From Schizochytrium sp. CCTCC M209059 (lineage: Eukaryota > Sar > Bigyra > Thraustochytrida > Thraustochytriidae): 64,000 nt of DNA. The position numbers were made by a program, and so were the translations under genes. Shown in pieces: positions 38,007 to 49,530 of the stretch. A model generated the notes under the pieces. It had not been told where the DNA came from and searched no databases. It saw only the letters and a list, made by a program, of their open reading frames with translations. Where the stretch lies: the NCBI GenBank assembly GCA_000818945.1, contig KN805413.1, positions 4,209-68,208 of the forward strand. Reading direction: 5' to 3'. The stretch's first letter is position 1; each line of letters begins with the position of its first letter.

Positions 38007-40781
38007 ATGATGATGATGAGCCTTGCAGGGCTGAGGAAAGGAGGCGGCGACTCCAAGTACTTTTCGACGACCAAGAAGGGCGAGATGCACGAGCTCAAGG
38101 AAGAGCTCAACGACCAAAAGGCAGACCGGCGCAAGGAGGCCGTGAAAAAGGTAATTGCGGCAATGACGGTGGGTAAAGACGTCTCGCAGCTGTTCCCCGA
38201 CATGCTCAACTGCATGCAAACGGCCAACGTGGAACTGAAAAAGCTCGTGTACCTTTACCTGATCAACTATGCCAAGTCCGCACCTGACGTAGCGATTCTG
38301 GCCGTGAACTGCTTTCGGCGCGACGCCAACGACCAGAACCCGCTTATTCGCGCGCTCGCCATTCGCACGATGGGCTGCATCCGCGTCGAGAAAATCACAG
38401 AGTACCTATGCGATCCTCTCCGCCGCTCGCTCTCGGATGACGATCCGTACGTGCGCAAAACGGCAGCCATTTGCGTGGCCAAGCTCTACGACATCAATCC
38501 CGAGCTTGCCGAGGAGCAGGGCTTTCTCGAGCTTTTGCACGACTTGATCAGCGACTCGAACCCGACCGTCGTCGCCAACGCCGTGGCGGCCCTGAGCGAG
38601 ATCGCTAGCTTCAGCGTGGACGGGTCCAAGGTCTTTGCCGTGAGCGGGTCTGTTCTCAGCAAGCTCCTCGCCGCTCTTGCAGAGTGCAGCGAGTGGTCGC
38701 AGGTCTTTATCCTCGATGCGCTGGCCACATACCAGCCGTCGAGCGCGCGCGAGGCAGAGTCGATTGTGGAGCGCGTCTCGCCGCGCCTGCAGCACAGCAA
38801 CTCGGCCGTTGTCATGTCGGCCGTGAAGATCATTGTCAAGTACATGGATCTGATTGAGTCTCAGGAGACCGTCAAGTCCTTAACGCGCAAGCTTTCGCCG
38901 CCGCTTGTGACACTGCTGTCGGCAGAGCCCGAGATCCAGTATGTGGCTCTCCGCAACATTAACCTCATTGTGCAGAAGCGGCCCTCGATCCTCGCGAACG
39001 ACGTCCGCGTGTTCTTTTGCCGCTACACGGACCCCATTTATGTCAAGATGGAGAAATTGCAAATCCTCGTCAAGCTAGCGACCGACCGCAACGCGGAGCA
39101 GGTTCTCTTGGAGCTGAAAGAGTATGCCACCGAAATCGACATTGACTTTGTCAAGTCCTCTGTGCGTGCAATTGGTCGCGTCGCCATCAAACTTGAGCGG
39201 TCCGCGGAACGGTGCATTAATGTCCTGCTAGACCTCATCAAGACCAAGGTCAACTACGTGGTGCAAGAGGCCATTATTGTGATTAGCTACATCTTTCGCC
39301 GCTTCCCCAACCGCTACGAGTCCATCATTGCCACGCTGTGCGAGAATCTCGAGACGCTCGACGAGCCGGAGGCCAAGGCGGCCATGATTTGGATCGTTGG
39401 AGAGTACGCGGAGCGCATCGACAATGCTGATGAGCTCCTCGAGACCTTTATGGACGCTTTCCAGGACGAGACGGCTGACGTGCAGCTGCAGCTGCTCACG
39501 GCGACTGTCAAGCTCTTTCTCAAGCGCCCCGACGGAGCGAAAGAGATCATGGAATCCGTTCTATCCATGGCCACGGAAAGCAGTGACAACCCGGATCTGC
39601 GCGATCGCGGCTACATTTATTGGCGACTTTTGTCCACTGACCCAGAGGCAGCGAAGCGCGTTGTTCTTTCGGACAAGCCCGTCATTGTGGACGACTCGTC
39701 GCAGCTGGAGCCGGCTCTGCTCGACCTTTTGGTGGAGAATATTGCCACGCTCGCTTCCATTTACCACAAACCGCCCTCGGCCTTTGTCAAGCGCACACGA
39801 ATTCCCCTTGGCTCCGGCATGCGCGATGACGATGACGACGACGTGGGTCTGGAGAGCAGCGACGACGATGACGACGATGATGACAGCGACGACAGCGATG
39901 ACGAAGGCCGCGGCAAAAAGAAGAAGCAGCAACAGCAGGACGATAGCGAGGATCTCCTCGGATTTGGCGGTCTATCTGTGAGTGGAGGCAACGGAGGGGG
40001 CAGTGGGAGCGACGATCTCCTGGGCGGTTTTGATTCGCCGAGCATGGGGGCCCCCGCTTCAAGCGCACCTCTCATGACGCGCCTGAGCCCCGCGGCGGCA
40101 GAGGGTCTGCAGCTGGATGCGGACTTTGCGCGTCGCAACGGTTCCATCTATCTCGACCTGGACTTTTCCAATGTGAGCTCCCAGACTCCCTTTGGCAAGT
40201 TTGCGATTCAGTTCAACAAGAACACCTTTGCTCTGGCCCCTTCTTCTGTGAACGTAGATTTGGGTACCAGTCTCATGCAGGGTGGACCCAAGTCGCGCTT
40301 CAGCGTGCCAATCGTGACGCGGCCTGAGATGGCGCAGCCGGGCGTGGCACCAAACCTTGTTATTGACGTGGCGCTCAAGAACGTTGCCGTGGGCGCGATC
40401 AATTACTTCAAGGTCACGTTGCCCTTTTACGTGCTCTTTACGGAGCAAGGACGGGCGGACAAGAAGGGTTTCATCGATTCCTGGAAGGCGCTTGGGGACG
40501 CCAAGGGCCAGGCGGCAACCCTGCGTGGTCTCGTGTCCACCCAGATGGACGCCGTCGTTTCGCTGTTCGAGCAGAACAACATCTTTCACATTGCCACACG
40601 CAACCCTGCAGCGGACCAGCGCGTTGGTTACTTTTCCAGCAAGACCACCACAGGCGCCATGGTGTTGGCAGAAATCACTTTTAAGGACGGCCACGACGCC
40701 TGCAAGGTCAACTTGCGCTGCGAAGCGTCTCAGGTCCTCCCCTTTGCGCATGAGGCCTTTCAGCGCTTGCTCGTGAAATGA
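38007..40781 (+). CDS. AP-1/AP-2 complex beta subunit (beta-adaptin)
   Basis: 924 residues from the first of four consecutive ATG codons (38007). The N-terminal trunk (about 20-590) is the adaptin HEAT solenoid with family motifs: ELKEELNDQKADRRKEAVKK, MQTANVELKKLVYLYLINYA, FRRDANDQNPLIRALAIRTM and DDPYVRKTAAICVAKLYDI. The hinge (about 610-690) holds two Asp-rich runs, then LLGFGGL and DDLLGGFD, which are clathrin-box-like. The C-terminal 230 residues form the beta-appendage (ear). The protein belongs to the heterotetramer that links cargo and clathrin at the Golgi/endosome (AP-1) or plasma membrane (AP-2). Many protists have a single beta for both, and I cannot tell which applies. Single exon. 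Confidence 0.93.
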   Translation: MMMMSLAGLRKGGGDSKYFSTTKKGEMHELKEELNDQKADRRKEAVKKVIAAMTVGKDVSQLFPDMLNCMQTANVELKKLVYLYLINYAKSAPDVAILAVNCFRRDANDQNPLIRALAIRTMGCIRVEKITEYLCDPLRRSLSDDDPYVRKTAAICVAKLYDINPELAEEQGFLELLHDLISDSNPTVVANAVAALSEIASFSVDGSKVFAVSGSVLSKLLAALAECSEWSQVFILDALATYQPSSAREAESIVERVSPRLQHSNSAVVMSAVKIIVKYMDLIESQETVKSLTRKLSPPLVTLLSAEPEIQYVALRNINLIVQKRPSILANDVRVFFCRYTDPIYVKMEKLQILVKLATDRNAEQVLLELKEYATEIDIDFVKSSVRAIGRVAIKLERSAERCINVLLDLIKTKVNYVVQEAIIVISYIFRRFPNRYESIIATLCENLETLDEPEAKAAMIWIVGEYAERIDNADELLETFMDAFQDETADVQLQLLTATVKLFLKRPDGAKEIMESVLSMATESSDNPDLRDRGYIYWRLLSTDPEAAKRVVLSDKPVIVDDSSQLEPALLDLLVENIATLASIYHKPPSAFVKRTRIPLGSGMRDDDDDDVGLESSDDDDDDDDSDDSDDEGRGKKKKQQQQDDSEDLLGFGGLSVSGGNGGGSGSDDLLGGFDSPSMGAPASSAPLMTRLSPAAAEGLQLDADFARRNGSIYLDLDFSNVSSQTPFGKFAIQFNKNTFALAPSSVNVDLGTSLMQGGPKSRFSVPIVTRPEMAQPGVAPNLVIDVALKNVAVGAINYFKVTLPFYVLFTEQGRADKKGFIDSWKALGDAKGQAATLRGLVSTQMDAVVSLFEQNNIFHIATRNPAADQRVGYFSSKTTTGAMVLAEITFKDGHDACKVNLRCEASQVLPFAHEAFQRLLVK

Positions 40782-40865
40782 GACGAATCTTTACTTGCAT
40801 AACATAGGCCTAGCTTTTGACATTTTCTCTTTGCGTGTGTGATTCTGTTGGTTACAGGTGAAGTC

Positions 40866-40867
<2 letters not shown>

Positions 40868-40902
<35 letters not shown>
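40868..40902. repeat. (CT)n dinucleotide tract
   Basis: About 17 CT units in the 3' flank of the beta-adaptin gene. Confidence 0.9.
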
Positions 40903-40905
<3 letters not shown>

Positions 40906-41195
40906 AGCGCCCGCCAGATCTGAAACTCGAACTTTGAAGAAAAATATATAACAAACAAATCACTGCCGTGGTTTGCAAAAGTATGGGAAAAGAGGGGAAA
41001 ACAACAATGTCTCAGGCCGCCTAAATAGCTTCCTTTCTAAGACGGGCAACGCTCTTTTTTCCCAAATCATGGCAACCTTTACGAAAAGAGGGCGAGAGGG
41101 GGGGGGCGAAGACGAAAACCTGGAAAAAAAAATGAAAGACACATTACAACATTTCCTTTTGAAGCAAAGCAAAGAAAGGCAAAGCAGCCCATGTA

Positions 41196-42144
41196 TTAGC
41201 GCAAGCCCGCTTCCTCATGACGATGCGAAGAAGCGTTTCGTGAAGCCGAAGGGGACAATTCTTCACAAATATTATCAAGAGCCTCGTGCAATTTAACTGT
41301 GCAAGCAGGCTCCTTGCACTGACCATCGTGGCCGTGGCGATGATGACGATGGTGGCGATGATGATTTTGATCTTGGTTCGAGCGAACATGCGAATGCGGG
41401 TTACGCCAGTGCCCACGCAAAGCGGCGGGGGGGGGGGGGCAGGAGCCCGGGCTCACGCCCATTTGTGCGCTCGGAGTCCGCTCAAGGCTGCGCCGCTTGG
41501 CGGCAGCACAAGGCGAGTTACCCATCGAGATCATGCCTGGGGCGTGCCAGGAGCCCGGGCTCACGCCCATTTGTGCGCTCGGAGTCCGCTCAAGGCTGCG
41601 CCGCTTGGCGGCAGCACAAGGCGAGTTACCCATCGAGATCATGCCTGGGGCGTTAAAGAGAGGCTTGATGCTCTCCGACAGGCTGAGTCGTGGCGGAGGG
41701 GACACGCGCTTTGACAAAGAAGAGCAGGATGTTGTTGCAGAAGAAGAAGAAGAAGAAGAAGCTGTAGGCGAAGAGGAGGAGGAAGTGCTTGACGCAGCAG
41801 TAGCTGTAGCGGCAATAGATGGAGAAGCAGTAGCGGCAAAAGTAGGAGCAAAGGAGGCCTCTGCGCGACGCTCGACAGTGCGACGGGCCTCATTCTCCGA
41901 CCCTGACTCGGAAGAGTCCGAGGACACGGACTCGTATGAGCGCTGACGGGGCAAGAAAGCACTTGTTTCCATGATGCCGCTCTTGCAGACTGAAGTGCAA
42001 ATGCGCTCCGACATGTTTGAAGAGGTTGATGTATCAGAGTTAAAGGCGAGCGAAAGACGCGAAGGCGCCGACTCCGATTCGCCGTTGTTAGCCTGTGTCA
42101 TCATGTCCTGAGGTCCATCGTCAATTTTATTGTTATTGTTGTTG

Positions 42145-42175
<31 letters not shown>

Positions 42176-44105
42176 TGAGACCAATGCTCTTGAAACCGGC
42201 ATTGCACAAATGCTGTGCGCCGCGCGGGCTCGCATTTCCCGGAGACGAGGTTGTGCACATAGCGTCACCGGGCAACGGGGTAGAAGAGCGTGGGCGAACA
42301 AAGCCTGGAGACGATTCTTTGGACATGCGTCGAGGCGAGTCAGACTGTGCGCCCCGAGCAGCCGGCAAAGTTCCAGACGATGACGAGTCCGTACCAAACA
42401 TGCAGTCAGCATCGATGACCTCGGGCCCAGTCTGCGAAAAGCTGACGCGCCTGCACGGGCCAAGCACGCTCCGACGACGTTGCGTCGCATGAGAGATGAG
42501 CTGCGAGGAAGCACGGCGCTTCATTGTGGCAGAGGTGGAGTTGGACCGACTCCGATGAAAGGGCGACTTGGATCTTTGCATGAGCTGGTGACTGTGCTGA
42601 CGCACGTGGCGCCCATGAAGATGATCGGCACGGGAGTGGTGGTTTTCGGGAGAGTCGCTGGACTGGCCGCCAATACGGTCAAGCGAGAGTTCACTCATGT
42701 ATGTGGAGGTCGGCAGGCTCTGCGAGACCTGACGAGTGGGCGAGCCCAAAAGCATGCTCGCGCACATGGGCGAGGCGGTTGAGAATGGATTTGGATGGCC
42801 AGACTGGGAGCCAGACAAAGAGAGGGTGCTCCCCACAGAGCAGACGCTTTCGCGAGGCGAGCCCATGGACATGGGATGCAATCCAGAGAGGTTGCTGCTC
42901 GTGGACAGCGATCTTGCACGTTGCGCAGGTCCCGAGGATGATGATGATGCAGGTGGCAAGCGGGCGAATGTCTCGACGGTCGTGGTGAGTCCTGAGCTTC
43001 CATGGCGACGGGGTTGCGGGCGCATGACAGGCGAAGCAACAGGGCTCAAGGTGGCAGCCACGGCGGCTGCAAGCTCGGCGGCCGAGATGGAGGAGGAGAC
43101 CGGGGAGTCACTTCCGCGACGACCGAGCATGGACTTTGGCGACGGATATGAGACGGCAGCGTTCAAGCCAGAATGCAAGCGCGCTTGGCGGAGATTTTCC
43201 TTGCGTTGTCTGAGCTCGGTGCGCGTGCATGGACTGTACGCTTCATCGTCCTCATCTTCGTCGTCATCGTCCTCATCATCGTCATCGTCGTCATCGTCGT
43301 CGTCTTCCCCGCCATTACTATTTCGTACTTGATTTGTAAGATCGGGATGCATGCCATCGCCGTTGTGAGACGCATCAGCGCTTGCATCCTTGGCACTTTC
43401 GTGAAAGGCGTGCGCGGCTTTTTCGTCGGCGCAAATGGGTTTGCCGAGATCGAAAGCGCGGGCGGTAGACATATCCCCTTGAGCAGCGCGTGCAGTGTCT
43501 GCGGCGCCTTGCAAGCTTTCGCAAGGGGCATTGAGAGCCTTGGCGTTGGGGGCGCACCCCGCGCCGGAACGCCTTGGCGTGCTGACTCGAAGTTTGTTGA
43601 GGTTCGCTTCGGTCAGAAAGGATGCGGAGCATGACGAGCCGGCACGTTGGCGCGCCCGGAGTTTGCATTGCATGGGAAAGAGGCGCACAACGTAGCGCCG
43701 CGTAGAGTGGCCAAGCTTGAGGATGTTTGCGTTTTCGAGGAGCTTGGGGCAGTACGGCTGGAGCCGCTCCTTGTTGACCCACGTCCCGGCGGGCGAGTCG
43801 AGGTCAATAATATACAGAGTTTCATCGTTCCCGTGGACGATGACCGCGTGCTGTCTGGAGAGCGAGGGGTGGTTGATGGTGTAGCCGTGGCCCTCGGCGC
43901 AGACCTTGGGCGAGCGGCCGAACATAAAGTACGTGTGGTCGTCCAGCTGCAGCGTGGAGAGCGTCTCGCCGTTCTTCGTCACGTGCAGCGCGGCGCCCTG
44001 CGAGGGCTTGCACGCCCATTTCGGCAGCTGGAACTTGTCCCCGTTCGGGGGCTTCTCAATTTGGCTCCCGGGCAGCCGCAGGCTCAGGTGGAGCCCGGGG
44101 CTCAT
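41196..44105 (-). CDS. FHA-domain protein with RVSF motif and long disordered tail
   Basis: 969 residues from ATG 44105, just downstream of an assembly gap (44195-44277), so a 5' exon cannot be excluded. Residues about 20-135 form an FHA phosphothreonine-binding domain: FGRSPKVC, HPSLSRQHAVIVH, DLDSPAGTWVNKERL. Layout and sequence recall NIPP1-type FHA domains. The rest is Ser/Pro-rich with many SP and TP sites, an Asp/Glu run of about 20 (near 270-290), polySer and polyAsn runs, and an exact 36-residue duplication near the end. RRVSFSQ (about residue 560) fits the PP1-docking RVxF motif, so a PP1 regulator that reads phosphothreonine is plausible. The C-terminus is His-rich, then mixed. Confidence 0.75.
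41443..41658 (-). repeat. Exact 108-bp tandem duplication inside the FHA-protein gene
   Basis: Two copies of a 108-base unit, starting at 41443 and 41551, identical as far as I can compare. Period is 36 codons, so the frame is kept; each unit encodes APGMISMGNSPC, then KRRSLERTPSAQMGVSPGS. It carries SP/TP and basic phosphosite-like motifs. The near-perfect identity marks a recent event or an assembly artefact. Confidence 0.9.
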
Positions 44106-44194
44106 GGTGGCCGGGACGGCGCCGCCTCGCCGCCTCCTCGCGCCGCGCGCTCGCGGCTCCGAGCGCTCGCGGCCTGCGCGCAGCCCGGCGCGCG

Positions 44195-44277
44195 NNNNNN
44201 NNNNNNNNNNNNNNNNNNNNNNNNNNNNNNNNNNNNNNNNNNNNNNNNNNNNNNNNNNNNNNNNNNNNNNNNNNNNN
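44195..44277. other. Assembly gap (83 N)
   Basis: Unknown bases in very GC-rich DNA just 5' of the FHA gene start. The promoter or a 5' exon may be hidden. Frames that cross it are not evidence. Confidence 1.
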
Positions 44278-44703
44278 CGAGGGCGATTTACGGGCCACCG
44301 ACGTAAGCGACGAATGGACTCGCGCCGCCGCGGTACTAGTCTGGGCTGCGTCCATGGGGGTTTACGCGGAGTCTCTGTGGTCTGATCGGTGCGTTTCCTC
44401 TTGATAACAAAGGGGGTAGGTGCGAAGCGAATGCGCACGATACCCCCCAAGGGAGTCGCGAGGAGTACCGGAAAATGGGACAGCGGAAGTTGGGGAGTAT
44501 AATCGGAGGGAGACGAAAGGAGGGAGGACTAGAGAAGGCGTTGCAATCGTAGGCCGCGGTGGAGGAGAAGAGGTTCGATGGCGTTGATGTTGATGATGCA
44601 GGAGATTGAATAGAAAAAAAAAGGAGAGAGTCTATCAAGTTTTCATTTTGCTTTGAAGAAGTGAAACAATATTTGATGGAATGAGGTGCGAAGGTCATAG
44701 GAC

Positions 44704-44892
44704 ATGGACGACGAAAACGCATTGCAACGCAATCGTAAAAAGCTGGCGAAAAGAGCTGGCAGCAGTCTTCCCTACGACGCTATTTTCTGTACAAACAAGT
44801 CCGAGGAAAAGGTGAGAAATCGCCAGCACGCTGCTGAATGGGAACAGCAAACCAAGAGCAATTTATTTATTGTGCTGCACAAGCTCGAGTAA
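44704..44892 (+). CDS. Possible small protein or first exon, unknown
   Basis: 62 codons from ATG 44704, Lys/Arg/Asn-rich. GAAAAG|GTGAGA at 44806-44817 could be a 5' splice site, and a second open stretch follows at about 44900-45133 (with ENLTTLATRIILFAQNIF). I could not find a junction that keeps both in frame. No family is recognised; may be chance. Confidence 0.2.
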   Translation: MDDENALQRNRKKLAKRAGSSLPYDAIFCTNKSEEKVRNRQHAAEWEQQTKSNLFIVLHKLE

Positions 44893-47140
44893 CCTCTTGC
44901 TGATCCAAGTCCGAACACAAGTCGCCGCCATCTATCTTTCGCTCGAAAATTTAACGACTCTCGCGACAAGAATCATTCTTTTTGCGCAGAACATATTTGA
45001 ACATGGTCGAGGAGAAAGAAATCTAATTGTCTGCGAGAAAGCGCTTGCAGCCAATTTTCGCCAATCTACTGCGTCAAAGCGCCAAGCGGATTGCTTTCGT
45101 TCATACATCGAGCTGACCATGATCAAACCCTGAGCCCTTTCTTTGTTGCCATTTCTTATGAGCCAAGCAAGACGTCAAGACCTACCCAAACGTTCACGGC
45201 TGTTCTTTGGACAGACAAGATTGCATGAGAACGAATCGAACTGCCGAAAGAAACAAGGTAACAATCCCTTGACAGTCGAGTCACGACTTGGACTCACTGT
45301 CAGAAACTTGGGCTGCCCATTCATCATTCTCTGTGTTCAATTAATGCCATGGGTCGGTCATACTGCTGCCAATCGTCTTCTCCCACGCTGGCATTGGAAC
45401 TTCGCGTCGCCTGCCGAGAACATCGGTTGCTCGCAATCGTTTACTCGTCCGTTCAATCAATCGATCGATGAATCGTTCATTCTTTCCATTTCTTTGTATC
45501 GATCGATGGGCAGGTTTGGTTCGTTGAGCCTGCGAGCGAGGGCTCGCCAGCGGTTGCGGCTGCGGACGGTCACATAAAGTCAGCTGCAGAAGGTATGCAG
45601 GTAGAACTGACCGCTCGCTGTCCTTCATCTGGTGCCCATCATGGTAGCTGTACTAACATGTGACGCGCTAAGGCGACCGTCAGCAACATAAGCTACCAGC
45701 CAGCGCTATAGCCCAATTGGGAGCGGCACGAGCGAATGAATGAAAGAAAGAATGAATGAATGAATGAATGATAAATGAAGTCCGGGGGGCGCCCTTCTCG
45801 TGGATCCTCTAACTCTACGCTGCCTGAAAACATACATTCACACTTACAGCTGCACGCTGCTACTGGCTGCTGACTGCTGGCAGCCGCGACAGCTGGCAGA
45901 GGCTTTCGCTCGTGCTTCCGGTGCAGCCAATTCGGGCACGCGCCCCCTTTGCTTTGTTTTCTTCTGCTTTGGTATGTTTTCCTCTCCGCGACGGCGTCGA
46001 AGGTACGCGTACGTTCCGGCCTGTGATCCTCTGCGCCCTGCGCGCCCCCTGAACTCGCGCTTCCACCTTCCGCCTTCCGCCTCTTCCTCGGCCCCTTCTC
46101 CGTCTCCGACCCCGGCTCCGTCTCGGGCAGCCTCGCGGCCGCACCGTCGCCGCGCTCTTATGCACTTCGTTCACACGTTAAGCCATCGCGTAGCGCTCGT
46201 CATCAATCTCGGGCGCGAGGACGGAGGCTCCCAGAGGCCACGGAGGGCTCGGAGATCGATCCTATCGATCGATCACCCGACCGAAGCGCCGAAGGGAGAC
46301 GAGCCAAGGCGAGCCTGCCTCGCGTTTGGGCATGGAGCGAGCGGCGTGGCTCGAAGGCCTCGCGCTCTCTCGCTCGCTCGCTCGATAGCTCGCTCGCTCG
46401 CTCGCGCCGCCTGTGTTTTGGTCTGCGCACGTGCGGCCCCGCGGCGGTGCTGCGGGTCCCCGCACGTTGTCTTGGGGCGGCTCCCGCTGACCTCCTCCCG
46501 CGCCCCTCGGGGGGCACGCGGAGCACGCGGGGGGTGGAGCGCGCCGGCACGGAACATGAGCTCGGCGCGAGGTTCGCTGGGAAGACTCGCAGGGTGCCCG
46601 CGGCGGGCGCCCCGCGCGAGAGCCACCTCGAGGCTCGGGATGACTCGCCGGGCACACCGGGAAAGCAACGTAACCGTCCGCGCTGAAGGGGAGAGGCCGC
46701 CGCCCAAAGGGGGTATTGCGGGATTCTTTGGCCTGTGTTTTGGTCCGCAGAAGATAGGAGGCCCCTCGAACGCGCCGCCGCGGACCGAATTTTTAAACGA
46801 GCATTCTAGGAGTGTTTTTCTCCTGACCTGCCTATACTCTCAAGGCTAACTAGAGCTGTGAGTGGCGTCTCCTTCAAAAACGTGCCGGATGCCCCCATGG
46901 CTGCTCGGAGCGCGGCTGTAACTTCTTTCTTGAGCTGAAGGAGATGTGGGGAGATGTGGGTTCGCGCCTTTTTATTCGATCGAGCGTACCGATCGTTAAA
47001 AAGTGTCGGGTCGCCTCCATCTCGCCTGAGAACCGCAGTCGATGGAGTGATTTGACTCACGTCAGTCTCCACGACATTTGGCCAGCAATTTTGCCATAAT
47101 CTAGTTCTTCGCCGTAGCTGCTGTTGCTTGTCGTGTTTGT

Positions 47141-47162
47141 TGCCTTGCCTTGCCTTGCCTTG
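47141..47162. repeat. (CCTTG)n pentanucleotide tract
   Basis: Four tandem units of ccttg. Confidence 0.8.
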
Positions 47163-48103
47163 AAGCCTCCCTTTCGACCACTCGACCGCTCGACAGCAGC
47201 GAAACAAACAATCGACCATGGCGATTCCTAAAGATCCTGCTTGGGCTTTGCCTTCATTCCAAATCTTCGCTTCGCATTTCTATTCTTCTCTCGCCTCGCT
47301 TTCCCGTCCGTCTCCCGAGATCGATCAATCGATCGATTGATCGATCGATCGCTGCGCCGATCCAGCGAGGCCACGTGCGCTGCTGTTCGGCCCTGTCGCG
47401 TGCGTCCCCGTCCTGTACGAGCGCAAGTTGCCGCCGCCGCGACGACCAGTCCTCGGCACGGCGAGGAACGACGCCCAAAATAACCAAAAGACTACCCGCA
47501 CGCCGTGCGTGTTTGTTCTCGCGGCCGCCTTCCGGATCCAAGTTTGGGTTCTTGCACAACTTGGCGAGTTGGCTGCTGCACATCGTCCGAACCCTTTCTT
47601 CCATTCGCGCCTCCAAGTTATTCACGCTCGTCATGATGATCATCGCTGCTGCTGCTGCCACAGCGCTCAAACGTCATGGCACCCGGACTGCGATACGTAC
47701 TAGGCTGTCCCCTGATTCGACTCGGTCCGATTCGGTCGGCGCGAGCAATGGTAGTGACTCGCCGGCCTCGCACGCTATGCGCTGCACGGCGGGCGATGGA
47801 CGCCGCCTCGATTGACGCTGCGAATAAGGAATGAACGAATCAATGGTGGATGGGTGGTGGATGGACGGATGAAATGAGACAGGATGCAAATTTTATTTCT
47901 TTCTGGCTAGTGGCCAGGGTGGTGTGACTGGCACAGGCTGGCTGCCAGCTTTCGATCTCTTGCCTGCACTGACTGCTTGCTACCAAGTCTGCACTTGCGA
48001 TCGAGCCTGGTCGACGTTCCTGCTGGCATTTTGTTTTCCTGCGTGCTTAGATCTACTGCTGCTGCTTTGGCTTGGCCCGGCTTGGCTTGCCCCAGCCGCG
48101 TCA

Positions 48104-48124
48104 CGTCGCGTCGCGTCGCGTCGT
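48104..48124. repeat. (CGTCG)n pentanucleotide tract
   Basis: Four tandem units. It is the reverse complement in kind of the tract at 48945-48970, so the two form a short inverted pair about 830 bp apart. Confidence 0.75.
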
Positions 48125-48830
48125 AGCGCATCAGAACCCATCGCAGCTATTCGCCTCGGTGGCGCGGGGAGAACCGCGATCTGTGGCTGCGCTGCGAAAC
48201 CGCTGGCCGTGCTGATGTGAAAGCCGAAGACGATCGCAAGAGTCTCATTTCTGAAGAAAGAAGATCGATTGATCTTTTGGCCCGAGGTTGAAGATCTCTC
48301 GTTGGCTTGAGCAAAGTCCGCGAAGCCGCTGGCTGAATTTGAATTGCATTGCATTGGATCGCATCGCTTGCTGTTGCTCTCAGGCTTGCTGCTGCGCCGC
48401 TGTTTTGCATGGCTCATCATCATCATCATCATCATTATTCGTTCTTTCCCTCTTTACCATTCGTTCCGTCGCCTTTCCCCTTCTTCCTGCAGCCATCTTT
48501 TTCCTGCCCCCCCTCCCCGCAGCCGTGTCTCTCCCCTTCCCCTCTCCCGCGCCCCGCAGTCTCCCGCAGCGAAAAGCAAGCTCGCGCCGGTCCGGAGTCC
48601 CCCGGGCGGCGACGCCCCCGGCTCGGGTGCGCGGAGGAGCCGCACTGCAGCGAACAAACAGCCTCGGGCGAGACACTGATGCAGCGCGAGGCGGAAGGTC
48701 CCGCTGCTCGGCAGCAGTGGCAGCTGCAGGCTGCGCTGGCGGGCAGGCTGCCTGGCTGCGCGGAGACTGGGATGACGATCGTTCCTGCGTGGTTTTGTTG
48801 CTTTTTTCTTCTTCTTCTTCCTTCTTGTTA

Positions 48831-48877
48831 GTTTTGTTTTGTTTTGATTTGCTTTGTTTTGTTTTGTTTTGTTTTTG
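48831..48877. repeat. (GTTTT)n pentanucleotide tract
   Basis: Eight or nine units with two variants (gattt, gcttt). Confidence 0.85.
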
Positions 48878-48944
48878 AAATTTTTTGAATCGGCGGTCAT
48901 ACATTCAAAATCTGCATTCACTGTCGATCAAGAAGACACGACGA

Positions 48945-48970
48945 AACGCGACGCGACGCGACGCGACGCG
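48945..48970. repeat. (ACGCG)n pentanucleotide tract
   Basis: Five tandem units, complementary to the tract at 48104-48124. Confidence 0.8.
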
Positions 48971-49194
48971 TGGCCAGACTGGGAACGCCCCCGACGCCTG
49001 CCGTCCACCCGCCCCCGCGCGCGCCAGCCTCTCGCGCGAGCCTGCGCGCCCGCGTGTCCGTGCGCCTGCGCTGCTCCGCCTGCCTCGCCCGTCGCAGCGC
49101 GGCCGCGAGGAGGCGCAGAATCGATCAAAGCACTAAGGCAGGCACTTCGTCAATCCAGCGACCCACCCATCCATCGAGCGCGAGCGCAGACGGA

Positions 49195-49196
<2 letters not shown>

Positions 49197-49234
<38 letters not shown>
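49197..49234. repeat. (CCAG)n tetranucleotide tract
   Basis: About nine tandem ccag units. Confidence 0.85.
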
Positions 49235-49235
<1 letters not shown>

Positions 49236-49416
49236 GGGCACGGGCGCAGCCCAGACGCAGGGCCGAGCCACGCGCCGCACCGAGTCCACGCGGCCGTGTG
49301 CTTGTGTCGAGCACGCAGCGGTGCGGGCGCGAGTGCCTGTCTGCCTGTGCCTTGCTACATCTTGTGCTCCTCCTGCTCCCGCAAGACAGGGACAACAGGC
49401 TTGGCACTGCGAGCCA

Positions 49417-49530
49417 CGCGTCGCGTCGCATCGCATCGCATCGCATTGCATTGCATTGCCTTGCACTCGTGTTGCATTGTATTCCATTGCATTGTATTCC
49501 ATAGCATCGGATCACGTTGCATTGCATTTT
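49417..49530. repeat. Degenerate pentanucleotide array (CGCGT/GCATC/GCATT/ATTCC)
   Basis: A five-base period persists while the unit drifts from cgcgt through gcatc and gcatt to ttgca/attcc, as if successive point changes had spread by slippage. Confidence 0.75.

Noticed and set aside
43647..44450. Frames running across the N gap, including an extension of the FHA protein
   Set aside because: The gap contributes unknown residues; ATG 44105 precedes the FHA domain by a normal distance.
45800..46849. 349-codon plus-strand frame in the gene-poor region
   Set aside because: Starts at GTG, is dominated by Arg/Ala/Ser/Pro from GC-rich sequence, and competing frames are open on the other strand.
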